A stretch of 64,000 bases of DNA, from NCBI GenBank assembly GCA_965198095.1, contig OZ240239.1, positions 682,001 through 746,000 of the forward strand, given 5' to 3'. Source of the DNA: CBDFJH01 sp965198095 (lineage in GTDB: Bacteria > Latescibacterota > UBA2968 > GCA-2709665). A program made the translations under genes and the position numbers. Shown piece after piece: positions 43,329-51,293 of the stretch. The notes under the pieces are model-generated. The model was not told the DNA's origin, did no database searches, and saw only the letters and a program-made list of their open reading frames with translations. Position 1 is the stretch's first letter, and each line of letters opens with the position of its first letter.

Positions 43329-43388
43329 ATTCAACGTTTCCGCCGTGCGAAGGCCGGATGGCCTGAGCCTTGCACGGACGTGTTATGG
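43329..43388 (-). repeat. attC site, 60 bp, best example in the array
   Basis: The plus strand is ATTCAACGTTTCCGCCGTGC to ..GCACGGACGTGTTATGG. ATTCAAC fits RYYYAAC, the complement of the GTTRRRY core. CCGTGC/GCACGG and AAGGC/GCCTT pair with single extrahelical bases, and a 12-nt loop separates them. The TAA stop of the downstream-numbered NTase gene (43383-43385) lies in the GTTATGG core, as in classic cassettes. Confidence 0.8.
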
Positions 43389-44423
43389 GCCGTGTTGGTT
43401 CCTTTCATCGAGTTCTTTGATCCTAACCAGCGTCTGCGTGGCTAGATCCCGAACTTCTGGGTCATTAAACTGTTCCAACGCTCTTACAGCTTCGCAGACT
43501 GCGGGATCTGGATAGAAAGAGCAGTTGATGCGCTTCGATGTCAGGCTTTGCAAGCAACGAATCTTCTTGGCGGAGGAAGGATGGCGTATTTCGTTGAGTA
43601 GATAGCGGTTGTAGATTGAAAAATAATGGTTTTCAAACTGTAACGTCCTTCGACACAGTTCTTTGAGTTGTCGTCGCGCCTGTTCGTCCTGCGGGATAAG
43701 ATAGCCCCACTTCTGCCGGCACTTTTCATCGATTTCTTCCAAAAAGGCGATCCAATCATCATTAACTGATTTTCTATACAACTCTACGCCGTGACGTTTG
43801 CTCGGAACATATTCCTTGTTCCGTAAAATGACTTTGGCAGTCGCGATTCGCCCGGTCACATTGATAATGCCTTTCGTACTATTTCTCTCGGAACCGTCAC
43901 TCTGCCTGATCTTTCGGTAGTCGTAGCCAAAAAACTTGCCTCTTGGATCAGGATAGTCCAAAGGAAAACGCAGGATCCTTTGGCCTTGACGAGCGCGGGC
44001 GAAGAGGTAGGTCGGATATTCGATGGTCTTCCTCGCGTATTCCTCCATAGGCGGTAGCGGGATTTTCTCACGAATGTCTTGTCCATAAATGAAAAGACTT
44101 GCCAATTTGAAGTTGACGGACCCCTGGCGAAACAGGCTCTGCTCGTCACGAACAACAGCATCTAATCCGATTGAACTCATGGACCCGCAGGCTTCGCAGA
44201 TCTGTTGGGCTTTGTCCTTCTCTGTGTCATCATGAAAAGCGCCTTTGAAAACAATTTGCATGTCAAGATCGCTTGCGGAAATTTCCGTTTGATCTGCATA
44301 GCTGCCGTAGACGTAATAGCCCCGAACTCTATCCGGGAATACGGCTTCGAAAAGCCGAACGACTCCCTGAAGAACCTTATCTGCCTTTTGATTCCCCGTT
44401 GAGTTGTTGAGTGAGAGAGCCAT
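43383..44423 (-). CDS. Nucleotidyltransferase-domain protein
   Basis: The 346-residue protein has a pol-beta NTase core, YYVYGSYADQTEISASDLDM QIVF (GS...D-x-D), and a third acidic residue in SIGLDAVVRDE. A long helical C-terminal domain follows. This resembles the layout of aminoglycoside adenylyltransferases and other small-molecule NTases but is not close to aadA by eye. The catalytic residues look intact. The stop lies in the attC core at 43382-43388. Confidence 0.82.
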   Translation of the reverse strand: MALSLNNSTGNQKADKVLQGVVRLFEAVFPDRVRGYYVYGSYADQTEISASDLDMQIVFKGAFHDDTEKDKAQQICEACGSMSSIGLDAVVRDEQSLFRQGSVNFKLASLFIYGQDIREKIPLPPMEEYARKTIEYPTYLFARARQGQRILRFPLDYPDPRGKFFGYDYRKIRQSDGSERNSTKGIINVTGRIATAKVILRNKEYVPSKRHGVELYRKSVNDDWIAFLEEIDEKCRQKWGYLIPQDEQARRQLKELCRRTLQFENHYFSIYNRYLLNEIRHPSSAKKIRCLQSLTSKRINCSFYPDPAVCEAVRALEQFNDPEVRDLATQTLVRIKELDERNQHGP

Positions 44424-44495
44424 CGGTCCTGTTTCTGCCGCCTTATGTTTTCCAACATGCCGCTTGACGATTCAGTGCCCCCGAACCGCGAACGG

Positions 44496-44608
44496 TTCTA
44501 ACGTTCTCACGGTTTTCGGACCCGCGCAGCGGGTTTCCGGAGGCCGAGGCGCCCTTCGGCAAGCTCAGGACAAGCTCCGCGCCGCAGTGCAATACCATGC
44601 CGTTACAC
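44496..44608 (-). repeat. attC-like site with REP-like insert
   Basis: TTCTAACGTTCTCACGG begins and CAATACCATGCCGTTACAC ends it, giving TCTAAC and GTTACAC cores. The loop contains CCTTCGGCAAGCTCAGGACA AGCTCCGC, also present in three other sites. The TAA of the adjacent methyltransferase (44603-44605) is inside the right core. A further GAACCGCGAACGG hairpin precedes it. Confidence 0.65.
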
Positions 44609-45442
44609 GATGGGCGCCTTGCTGCAATCCATGGAAAACATGAGGGGCCAACTGTGATCCGGAATCTCCCAGTAGCCATCAGAGCGTTGAACCATGCACG
44701 AGAACCTGCGATAATGGCAGTAGGGAAACTCCTCTAAGACGTGGATCGTGAGACCGGCGGATCCAGCCGCTGTGGCAAACTCACCCATGTGGTGAGACCA
44801 CACGTAGATAGTGGAATTCACCAGACGGCCACCTTCACCTGTGTAAGATTTCTCGACAGTGCGCAGTTCGGGTGTCTTCTCGTGGAAATAGGGCCCGTTA
44901 AATGAAAATGTGCCACTCGCGGCATCATGGGAAAGCATATCGAGCACTGGATGCCCATCGACAATGAAAACCCGACCATGAGGCTTCAACATCGCGCTCG
45001 CAACCGAAAACCATCTATAGAGATCCGGTATCCAGCAGAACACGCCGTAAGAGGCAAAGACCAGATCGAATGATCGGCAGTCCAAAATATCGCACACAGA
45101 GTAAACTTCAGCACAGTGGAACTCGGCACTCAGCCCAGTCACTTCGCCAAGTTCGCGTGCTTTCTGAATTGCTGTGTCGGAAAAGTCCACACCCGTCACG
45201 AGCCCGCCCATTCTGCTGAGAGAAAGGGAATCAAGGCCGAAGTGGCATTGCAGATGGAGAATCCGCTTTCCGGCAACATCACCAAGCGCTTCAAAATCGA
45301 CCGGCCTCAAGGTGCATCGGCCGGAGAGAAATCCTTGAACGTCGTAGTGTTTCGTCCCGAAGTGGTGTTCGACCCTTTCGTTCCAATTCTTGCGATTGGT
45401 TTGAAACCAGGTTTCATCAGGTGACGGTCCGTTGGTCTTCAT
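44603..45442 (-). CDS. SAM-dependent methyltransferase
   Basis: ATG 45442 (MKTNGPSPDETWFQTNRKNW) gives 279 residues. The AdoMet loop is RILHLQCHFGLDSLSLSRMG, a variant (HLQCHxGxDSLSLA) typical of a methyltransferase group of unknown substrate. TGVDFSDTAIQKARELGEV, FDLVFASYGVFCWIPDLYRW and GRVFIVDGHPVLDML follow. It is complete and ends within an attC core. Confidence 0.88.
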   Translation of the reverse strand: MKTNGPSPDETWFQTNRKNWNERVEHHFGTKHYDVQGFLSGRCTLRPVDFEALGDVAGKRILHLQCHFGLDSLSLSRMGGLVTGVDFSDTAIQKARELGEVTGLSAEFHCAEVYSVCDILDCRSFDLVFASYGVFCWIPDLYRWFSVASAMLKPHGRVFIVDGHPVLDMLSHDAASGTFSFNGPYFHEKTPELRTVEKSYTGEGGRLVNSTIYVWSHHMGEFATAAGSAGLTIHVLEEFPYCHYRRFSCMVQRSDGYWEIPDHSWPLMFSMDCSKAPIV

Positions 45443-45466
45443 CCCGTAAGCCTTTCGTGTAGCTTG

Positions 45467-45540
45467 CCGAACGCCGTAGGCCAAGGCGCCCTTCGGCAAG
45501 CTCAGGACAAGCGCCGCGCCGCGGTGGCAACCGATTGTCA
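45467..45540 (-). repeat. Probable attC-like site with REP-like insert
   Basis: CCGAACGCCGTAGGCC and GCGGTGGCAACCGATTGTC bracket CCTTCGGCAAGCTCAGGACA AGCGCCGCGCC. The ends are weak (GAAC, GTC). It lies between the methyltransferase and the ART-like gene whose stop is at 45538. Confidence 0.4.
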
Positions 45541-46281
45541 GGCGCTGACGGCCCGCCCGCAGAATTCGGTGACTGCTTTAAGCTCCTGTACGATTCCCAC
45601 GTTGTTCCGGAGCTTCTCCTCGGCATTCAGAAACACCTCGCGCAGATCGCTCCGGAGAACCTCCCGTTTCCCATTGCGCCCCCGCACCCTGAACCCTTGG
45701 AGACTGAGTAACTCAGGGTCAATCTCCGAGCAGATCAATAGCTCATGATGGCCCTGCATCGGAAGCAGATGGTCCAGACGAATCTTCAAGTTGCCGACGA
45801 AGGAAAGGCTGGTCTTCCAGTATGCTTCACACGCAACCGGCTCCATCCGCTCCTTGAAGAAGACACCCCTCTCCTTCGAATCCAGATATCCTGCTTCCTC
45901 TGGACAGTAAACCAAGTCCGAAAACTGCGTGCAGGCTGTCCATGTCCGTCTACGTACATGATCGACCACCTCAATGCCGATTGTCACGCCACTGACCTGG
46001 CCATCCACAATGCCGTCAGAGCCTCCTTGCCTGGCCCTGTTCATGTAACCGAAAATGCACTTCCTCGGATCTACCCAGTCCGGAATGGACTTCGGCCGGT
46101 ACCGGTAGTGGGCATTGTAGATCGTTTCATGTCGATCTCTTGGACTGTTGTATTGAGGAATCAGCCCATTGTGGAAGATACTCACCAGCTTCTCAGGCCG
46201 ACTTCCATGGTAGATCAACCCGGTCTCCTCGAAGTCGGGCAGAAGCCAGTTCATTTCTTCCCAAGACATGACGCCCGGCAT
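45538..46281 (-). CDS. ADP-ribosyltransferase/KptA-like fold protein, putative
   Basis: The 247-residue protein contains ETGLIYHGSRPEKLVSIFHN GLIPQ, then KCIFGYMNRARQGGSDGIVD and GVTIGIEVVDHVRRRTWTAC. The YHGS...I...GL-P pattern resembles the NAD-binding start of ART-type enzymes (RNA 2'-phosphotransferase, DarT, Arr). The catalytic triad cannot be assigned with certainty. MITE copy D lies 19 bp upstream of the start and may have displaced a native promoter or start. Confidence 0.45.
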   Translation of the reverse strand: MPGVMSWEEMNWLLPDFEETGLIYHGSRPEKLVSIFHNGLIPQYNSPRDRHETIYNAHYRYRPKSIPDWVDPRKCIFGYMNRARQGGSDGIVDGQVSGVTIGIEVVDHVRRRTWTACTQFSDLVYCPEEAGYLDSKERGVFFKERMEPVACEAYWKTSLSFVGNLKIRLDHLLPMQGHHELLICSEIDPELLSLQGFRVRGRNGKREVLRSDLREVFLNAEEKLRNNVGIVQELKAVTEFCGRAVSA

Positions 46282-46299
46282 GTCGAAAATCCCCGTTAG

Positions 46300-46472
46300 C
46301 CTGAATAATTCGTAAAAAAGGTTAGGAAAGTCACTCGTGAAATCTGAACAATCTGCGTGAATACTGGGCTTTCCAGTTATTGCACCAAAACAAAGTTTTC
46401 AGCTCAAATTGGATCACTGATTGTTCTACATAAAATGATGAATATTTTCAGCAAATTTATGAATTATTCAGG
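46300..46472 (-). mobile_element. MITE copy D, internally deleted (173 bp)
   Basis: Both ends are present (CCTGAATAATTCGTAAA and TTTATGAATTATTCAGG) with a TTAG target duplication (46296-46299, 46473-46476). The entire GC-rich centre, including the hairpin, is missing: sequence jumps from AGGAAAGTCACTC to GTGAAATCTGAACAATCTG. Orientation is as copy C. Confidence 0.85.
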
Positions 46473-46514
46473 TTAGTGAATCGGTAAGTCGATTGGCTTC
46501 CCAAGACCGTTTGC

Positions 46515-46653
46515 GCATAACAGTTCAGGGTCGCAGATGCCTGCCGTCCCGAAGGGTTGGCACGACGGCTGCGCGAGCGGACGGCGTGACAAAGGCAGGT
46601 CTGCCCGAGGCCGGAGCGACCGAAGGAAACGACGCTGCAACCCGTTGTTGGCC
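46515..46653 (-). repeat. attC site, 139 bp
   Basis: GCATAACAGTTCAGGGTCGCAG at the left pairs with CTGCAACCCGTTGTTGGCC at the right (GGGTCGCAG/CTGCAACCC, one mismatch). The cores are GCATAAC and GTTGGCC. The long loop carries secondary palindromes (CCTGCC, GGCACGACGGC). Length and layout recall the long attC sites of chromosomal integrons. No gene is seen in it. Confidence 0.72.
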
Positions 46654-46701
46654 GGAGGTGCGCCACGCGCGGGCAGGCCGGAACGGCCCGCCCCCACTCA
46701 T

Positions 46702-47523
46702 CTATACTGCATTTGCGATCTCACGGTGGCGGGCTGCTACGTGTCTTTCGAAGGCAGACTTGAGTCGTTCTGAAGTCCAGATGCCACCTCGTCTTTGGAT
46801 GGAGTCCACGAGAACTGTCGAGAAACCGTAGCAGATGTAATTCCGGAAATCACCAACATCAGAGTCGAAGAAGCCAGCATCCTTCAAACCACGAAAGATC
46901 CGGACCGCCGGCCAGATCGGGTTATGGAGCAGGATTCCGGCCAGAGTGGCTTTCGTACCGATGAACGCCTGCTCGAAGTCGATGAATTTGTGGATCCTGC
47001 CGTGAAGGAGGAAGATGTTCTCGGCATTCCAGTCGAGCTTAATCAGAAGCTCCTTACCAAGCTCTATCTCAGCAACTGAACTGCGAAGGTCGGCCATGAC
47101 AGGGTTTCCATCGTACGGGTCGCACAGCCGATCAAGACCCTCGAGCAGCAATGCAAGGTTCTCCTCCGCGCCCAACCCACCATAGTACTCTTCCTTGGTC
47201 TTGCTGTCTATGCCGGTTGAGACTGTAAAAAGCTCCACCAATCTCTGAGTGTAGTCGTCCGCAAGCGACTTCATCTCCTCGCACGGGAGGGGCAGCCGGT
47301 CTGCAAGTCTCTCGCCGGTAACCCTTTCGATGGTGATGTGCCTATCTTGCTCTGACCGGATCAGTCTCGGAATCAAGTTGGACTCGCCATAGTGAATGTA
47401 GAACCCGACCTCCCGGCGATACTTCTCGGCTGGGGCTCCGTTGTTGTTGTATGTCTTCTTGACCTTGCTCCCATCTGGAAGAACCTCGATCCGGCTCTTC
47501 CTTCCCTGCGGCAATTCTTGCAT
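46702..47523 (-). CDS. Protein-kinase-like/APH-fold phosphotransferase
   Basis: The 273-residue protein has a nucleotide-binding first lobe (GSKVKKTYNNNGAPAEKYRR EVGF with Lys and Glu) and the catalytic loop LLIKLDWNAENIFLLHGRIH KFIDFEQA. There Asp and Asn of the D-x4-N pattern and the metal Asp of IDFE are visible. It differs from the APH gene at 33.7 kb and is closer to lipopolysaccharide or fructosamine-kinase-like small kinases in pattern. The substrate is unknown. Confidence 0.75.
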   Translation of the reverse strand: MQELPQGRKSRIEVLPDGSKVKKTYNNNGAPAEKYRREVGFYIHYGESNLIPRLIRSEQDRHITIERVTGERLADRLPLPCEEMKSLADDYTQRLVELFTVSTGIDSKTKEEYYGGLGAEENLALLLEGLDRLCDPYDGNPVMADLRSSVAEIELGKELLIKLDWNAENIFLLHGRIHKFIDFEQAFIGTKATLAGILLHNPIWPAVRIFRGLKDAGFFDSDVGDFRNYICYGFSTVLVDSIQRRGGIWTSERLKSAFERHVAARHREIANAV

Positions 47524-47592
47524 CGAGCTCTACCCAAGTGTATTCGGCTCCAGGGATGGAGCCGTCGATCCAGTGGCGCAATTTCTGCTTGT

Positions 47593-47677
47593 ATCTAACG
47601 TTCTCACGGTTTGCGAACCCGCGCAGCGGCCGCGCTAAGGACGCAGCCCGTAGCCGGGCACGGATGTGTCGTTTTGC
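47593..47677 (-). repeat. attC-like site
   Basis: ATCTAACGTTCTCACGGTTTGC at the left and GCCGGGCACGGATGTGTCGTT at the right; TCTAAC and GTT cores are present. The inner GAACCCGCGCAGCGG is almost the same as in the site at 44.5 kb. Confidence 0.6.
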
Positions 47678-47698
47678 GGCGTGGAAATCATTCACGTA

Positions 47699-48382
47699 TC
47701 ATGTCACGTGATAGTCCACACCATACTGCACCAGGCCTAAGCGGCGAGCCACTCCCTGAGAAGCCACATTCTCCCACGAAGTGCTGTAGAGCGGGACGAG
47801 GTTCAGGGCACGGACAGCAAGTGCCCACGAAGCGACCGTTGACGCTGCGTACCCACGCTGACGGTAGGCCTCCAGCGTATCAACGCCTGCTTCATGTGCC
47901 CTCGACGATAAGCGGACGCTTTGGCAAATCGACACCGCCTGAGCGTCCTCAATGACTGCCAAACAGGGCCGCCCACGATCCAACTCCGGCACCATCTTCG
48001 CAAAGTCGCCCTTCAGAAGTCCTGCGCTCTCACACGATAGCCGAACAACATTTGCCGGCGGTTCAATGCGCTCGGGAAAGCGGTAAGCGGGCCCTACCCA
48101 CACCTGTTCAATCGGCGCATGGCTTTGGAGAATGTCCTTGAATCGGCCGTGGCACCTTGGGAATTTCCGGGAATCCATAAGCATCGGCTCGGCGGCAGCG
48201 ACCTCCTTCAGCCGTGTAACCACATTCTCCGGAAGGTCATATCGGAATCGGCATATCGAACCCTCCTTCGTGTGCCCGAAGAAGAAACGGGGCGCGGGTC
48301 CGATTTCACCGTCAGGCTCGTTGATCCCTCGAAGACGCCCATTCCCATCAGCCGTGAACAGCGCCTCAACCTGTATTTTCAT
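47699..48382 (-). CDS. GNAT-family N-acetyltransferase
   Basis: From ATG 48382 (MKIQVEALFTADGNGRLRGI) the protein is 227 residues. The C-terminal GNAT core is CLAVIEDAQAVSICQSVRLS, HEAGVDTLEAYRQRGYAAST VASWALAV, PLYSTSWENVASQGVARRLG, a subfamily with a cysteine/serine-rich recognition strand and the RQRGYA acetyl-CoA loop. It is the cassette-type gene nearest the right end of the array. Confidence 0.83.
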   Translation of the reverse strand: MKIQVEALFTADGNGRLRGINEPDGEIGPAPRFFFGHTKEGSICRFRYDLPENVVTRLKEVAAAEPMLMDSRKFPRCHGRFKDILQSHAPIEQVWVGPAYRFPERIEPPANVVRLSCESAGLLKGDFAKMVPELDRGRPCLAVIEDAQAVSICQSVRLSSRAHEAGVDTLEAYRQRGYAASTVASWALAVRALNLVPLYSTSWENVASQGVARRLGLVQYGVDYHVT

Positions 48383-48432
48383 CAACTCCCTGCCAGATAC
48401 CATGCTCCCTCACCGATCAAAGTCTTCCTGTC

Positions 48433-48506
48433 GCATAACGTTTTCCTTCCCTCCGAACCGCGTAGCGGTTGCGTGAAGGGCCGAAGCCGGAGGCACGGTG
48501 TTGTCG
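48433..48506 (-). repeat. attC-like site at the array end
   Basis: GCATAACGTTTTCCTTCCCTCCG at the left and CCGGAGGCACGGTGTTGTCG at the right; CCTCCG/CGGAGG pair and the cores are GCATAAC and GTTGTCG. A second palindrome follows at about 48519-48660 (CCACTTGCGAACC ... CGCAAGTGAACGTGTTGGCGG; CACTTGCG/CGCAAGTG perfect), probably another, more degenerate site. No integrase gene or obvious attI lies beyond it. Confidence 0.6.
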
Positions 48507-48808
48507 GATGCCGTTCCCGCCACTTGCGAACCCGCCGACCCGCCCTCCGAAGCTGCATAGCAGCGAAGGAGGAAGGCCGGTTGCCGCGGGCCAAGGCGCG
48601 GAAGTGCCTCAGCGCAAGTGAACGTGTTGGCGGGAGTGCCGACGGATTTCCGAGGTAAATTAACCGGAAGACGATTCTGCCTTGTACTCCGTTAAGTTAC
48701 TATCCTCCATCGGATTCTCGATCTATATTGGGTTTTCTCCAAACCAGATATGCTCTCAGAGTACACCGCTTGTTGACTTCATGGGTCTATAGCTATAGAA
48801 GATCTTCT

Positions 48809-49778
48809 ATGGTGACGGCAGATTCGGGTTTGCACGAGCGAATCAAACAGGTGTTAGCGGGAGACACGCAGGCGTTCGACGACCTGGTGTTGGAACACCA
48901 GAAGTCCGCGCACATCTTATGCATACTCTCTGTTGAGAGATCACCACTTGGCTCAGGATGCAGTTCAGGAGGCCTTCGTGGCAGCATATCAGAGTCTTGC
49001 CCAGCTTCAAAATCCGTCTGCCTTTCCCAGTTGGTTTAGGCGTATCATTTGCAAGCAGTGCGACCGAATTTCACGCCGTAAGAGTGAGATCCCAGTTCCT
49101 CCCGAATCCGCAGACGCGTTTTTTGCCAGAGGGGTGACCCCACTTGATGTTGCTGAAAGTGCGGAGCTTCGCAAGAAAATTAGTGATTTGATCGATGGCT
49201 TGCCATTCCACCAGAGAGATGTCGTGCGAATGTTCTACCTGCAGGAGTTGTCTCAAGCAGAAATAGGACAGGCAAAAGGTATTCCTGTGTCAACAGTCAA
49301 GAACCTTCTTCGTTCAGCACGCTCCGCTCTGCGTGGGGGAGCCCTCAATCTGGTCGCTTCAGAAAAGCTGACAACAAGCAAGACCCGACCTTTTCCCGAG
49401 GAGACAACAATGCCGAAGCCACCTAAGTCTGAAGTGAAGCAGGTTATCCAGGGAGCACCAATTATCCAGGTGAATGACCCTGAAGAGACAGCGGAATACT
49501 ATCGCGATGTACTGGGCTTCGAGTTCGATTTCGGATCGGACTTCTACACGGTTGTATGGCGCGACAACGCAGCAATCCACTTCGTGCGGAGTGATGAACC
49601 TGCTTCAGGAGTGAGGACTTTTCTCTGGGTAAAGAACGCTGATGACGTTCTTGCTCAATTCAAAGAAAAAGGTGCCACAGTCAAAGTCGACATAGGAAAC
49701 CGGGATTACGGTATTAGGGACTTCACTGTGGTTGACTGTAATGGCCTTGAGATCGTAGTTGGCCAGGACATCGACTAA
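48809..49778 (+). CDS. ECF sigma factor joined to a VOC/glyoxalase-like domain (one frameshift)
   Basis: ATG 48809 (MVTADSGLHERIKQVLAGDT QAFDDLVLEHQKSAH) starts sigma region 2. One extra base at about 48913 shifts the frame, after which SYAYSLLRDHHLAQDAVQEA FVAAY continues region 2. Region 4 is LPFHQRDVVRMFYLQELSQA EIGQAKGIPVSTVKNLLRSA. The same frame then runs through a linker into QVNDPEETAEYYRDVLGFEF, a VOC domain to 49778. MPKPPKSEVKQ (49410) has GAGGAG before it and could be a separate start. Without the shift this would be a 322-residue ECF factor with a VOC tail. Regulatory partners are not visible. Confidence 0.75.
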
Positions 49779-50019
49779 GGGAAGTTTCAACAACCAACTG
49801 ATTCGTTCCCGGCATTTCCACTAACTACCTACACAAGAACGATCGATTCGTCTACTCCTCGACGTGTCTCACATCTACGATAAAAAACTGCATATTTGAT
49901 CTACGCCCGCAAACGTCCGCGAGTCTCTCCCTGCTGCGGATCAACGTCCCTTTCATCATGCGAGCGCCGTCCGTTCGTTTCCCGAAACGACCTGGTGATC
50001 GTTTGACCTTCCATCGATA

Positions 50020-50616
50020 TTATGAACTCCTTGGCATCAGGATGCCGCTCTCTCCGCCCAGCATCTCCGCCTTGCCCATCATCTCGTGGCGGCCGACCAG
50101 GGCGGCTGTGACGGCGTCCAGCTCGTGGTCGTTCATCTTCGCCGTAATCCCTCTCACGCCCAAGTTCGCGAGTCCGGAACGCAGCCCCTCCAGATCGTGT
50201 TGTTTTCGCGGGATATTCCAGACATCCTGGGCGCCCCCGGGAAAACACTCTACGGGACGGTAGCCCATGGCCTCTATTTTCGCCTTGATGTCGAGTCCGC
50301 GCTCCGTCAGCATCCGCATCGGGCCCAGCGTCACCGGAAAAAACCTGATGCCCAGGCGCTGCAGCTCACGATCGCACGGTCTGAGATGGGTTCCGGTACG
50401 GTCGTGAATCGACGTTCTTCCCTCGGGCAGGCTCAGCGGGGCATCGATCGGAATCACACCCGGTCGGGCCTGAAAGATGGCCTCGAGGATTTCCTCATCC
50501 TCGAACAGGACCTGTGTGCGCGCGGTATTGCCGGAGAGGGTACACAGGCCGGTCGGCCGATGCGGAGCACCGGCCAAGTCTACACCGACGATCTGGAACG
50601 GCTTTCCTCTGGGCAT
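50020..50616 (-). CDS. DUF429 family protein (RNase H-like fold)
   Basis: The 198-residue protein has IVGVDLAGAPHRPTGLCTLS, VIPIDAPLSLPEG, CDRELQRLGIRFFPVTLGPM, ECFPGGAQDVWNIPRKQ and NDHELDAVTAALVGRHEM. These are the conserved acidic strands of DUF429, whose fold resembles RNase H. The biochemical role is unknown. It is divergent from the TRAP genes. The 240 bp upstream (49779-50019) hold nothing recognisable. Confidence 0.85.
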   Translation of the reverse strand: MPRGKPFQIVGVDLAGAPHRPTGLCTLSGNTARTQVLFEDEEILEAIFQARPGVIPIDAPLSLPEGRTSIHDRTGTHLRPCDRELQRLGIRFFPVTLGPMRMLTERGLDIKAKIEAMGYRPVECFPGGAQDVWNIPRKQHDLEGLRSGLANLGVRGITAKMNDHELDAVTAALVGRHEMMGKAEMLGGESGILMPRSS

Positions 50617-50768
50617 AGGGGCCCCTCGGCGCGAAGCAGGGGACGCGCAATGGGCGACGCGGGAAAAGAAAAACGCGCTTTCACGAAGCCGGATCAGGGA
50701 TTATCATTCGATCCCACGCAAAGAGCAACGGAAGTGGGAAGGTTTTGTCGAGATCAAGGGAGGTTCGC

Positions 50769-51293
50769 GTGAGATTTGCGCGTGCATATGTGCGGTTCGT
50801 AGACGGTCTGAACGAAAGGGTCGGTTCGGGCGTATCGTGGTTGACCACGCTGCTGGTGCTCGTGGTTTGCTATGACGTGTTCACGCGTTACCTGCTGAAG
50901 AGCAGCATCGTCGCCGTGCAGGAGCTGGAGTGGCACCTGTTCGCCGTCATCTTCCTGATCGGCGCGGCCTACACGCTGAAGCACGACCGTCACGTTCGTG
51001 TGGATGTGATTTACGGAAGACTTTCGCCCAAATCCCGGGCCTGGGTCGACCTTGCCGGGAGCGTCCTCTTCCTGATCCCGTTTTGCCTCCTCGCGGTATG
51101 GAGCTCGAAGCCGTTTGTGATGAATGCGTTCGCCGTGGGCGAGACATCGCCCGACCCGGGCGGACTGCCCTTCAGGTTCGTGCTCAAGGCCGCGATTCCC
51201 GCCGGGTTCCTCTTGTTGGCGCTGCAGGGCCTCTCGTTGGCCTTGAAGTCCCTGATGAAGATTGCGTCGGGTGAACGGAGGCCCGCGTCGTGA
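50769..51293 (+). CDS. TRAP transporter small permease (DctQ type)
   Basis: GTG 50769 behind GGGAGG starts a 174-residue protein with four hydrophobic segments. They include SWLTTLLVLVVCYDVFTRYL, the family motif VAVQELEWHLFAVIFLIGAA YTLKHDRHVRVDV and AWVDLAGSVLFLIPFCLLA. It forms the membrane complex with the large subunit, whose ATG overlaps its stop by 4 bp. The substrate is probably an organic acid, but it cannot be named. Confidence 0.92.
   Translation: MRFARAYVRFVDGLNERVGSGVSWLTTLLVLVVCYDVFTRYLLKSSIVAVQELEWHLFAVIFLIGAAYTLKHDRHVRVDVIYGRLSPKSRAWVDLAGSVLFLIPFCLLAVWSSKPFVMNAFAVGETSPDPGGLPFRFVLKAAIPAGFLLLALQGLSLALKSLMKIASGERRPAS

Noticed and set aside
7556..48660. CRISPR array
   Set aside because: The repeats between genes are palindromic but differ in length and sequence and are 0.5-1.5 kb apart with genes between. 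There are no unit-length spacers and no cas genes.
7556..48660. Prophage or integrative conjugative element
   Set aside because: No capsid, portal, terminase, tail, relaxase, T4SS or integrase genes occur. The gene set and uniform orientation fit cassettes better.
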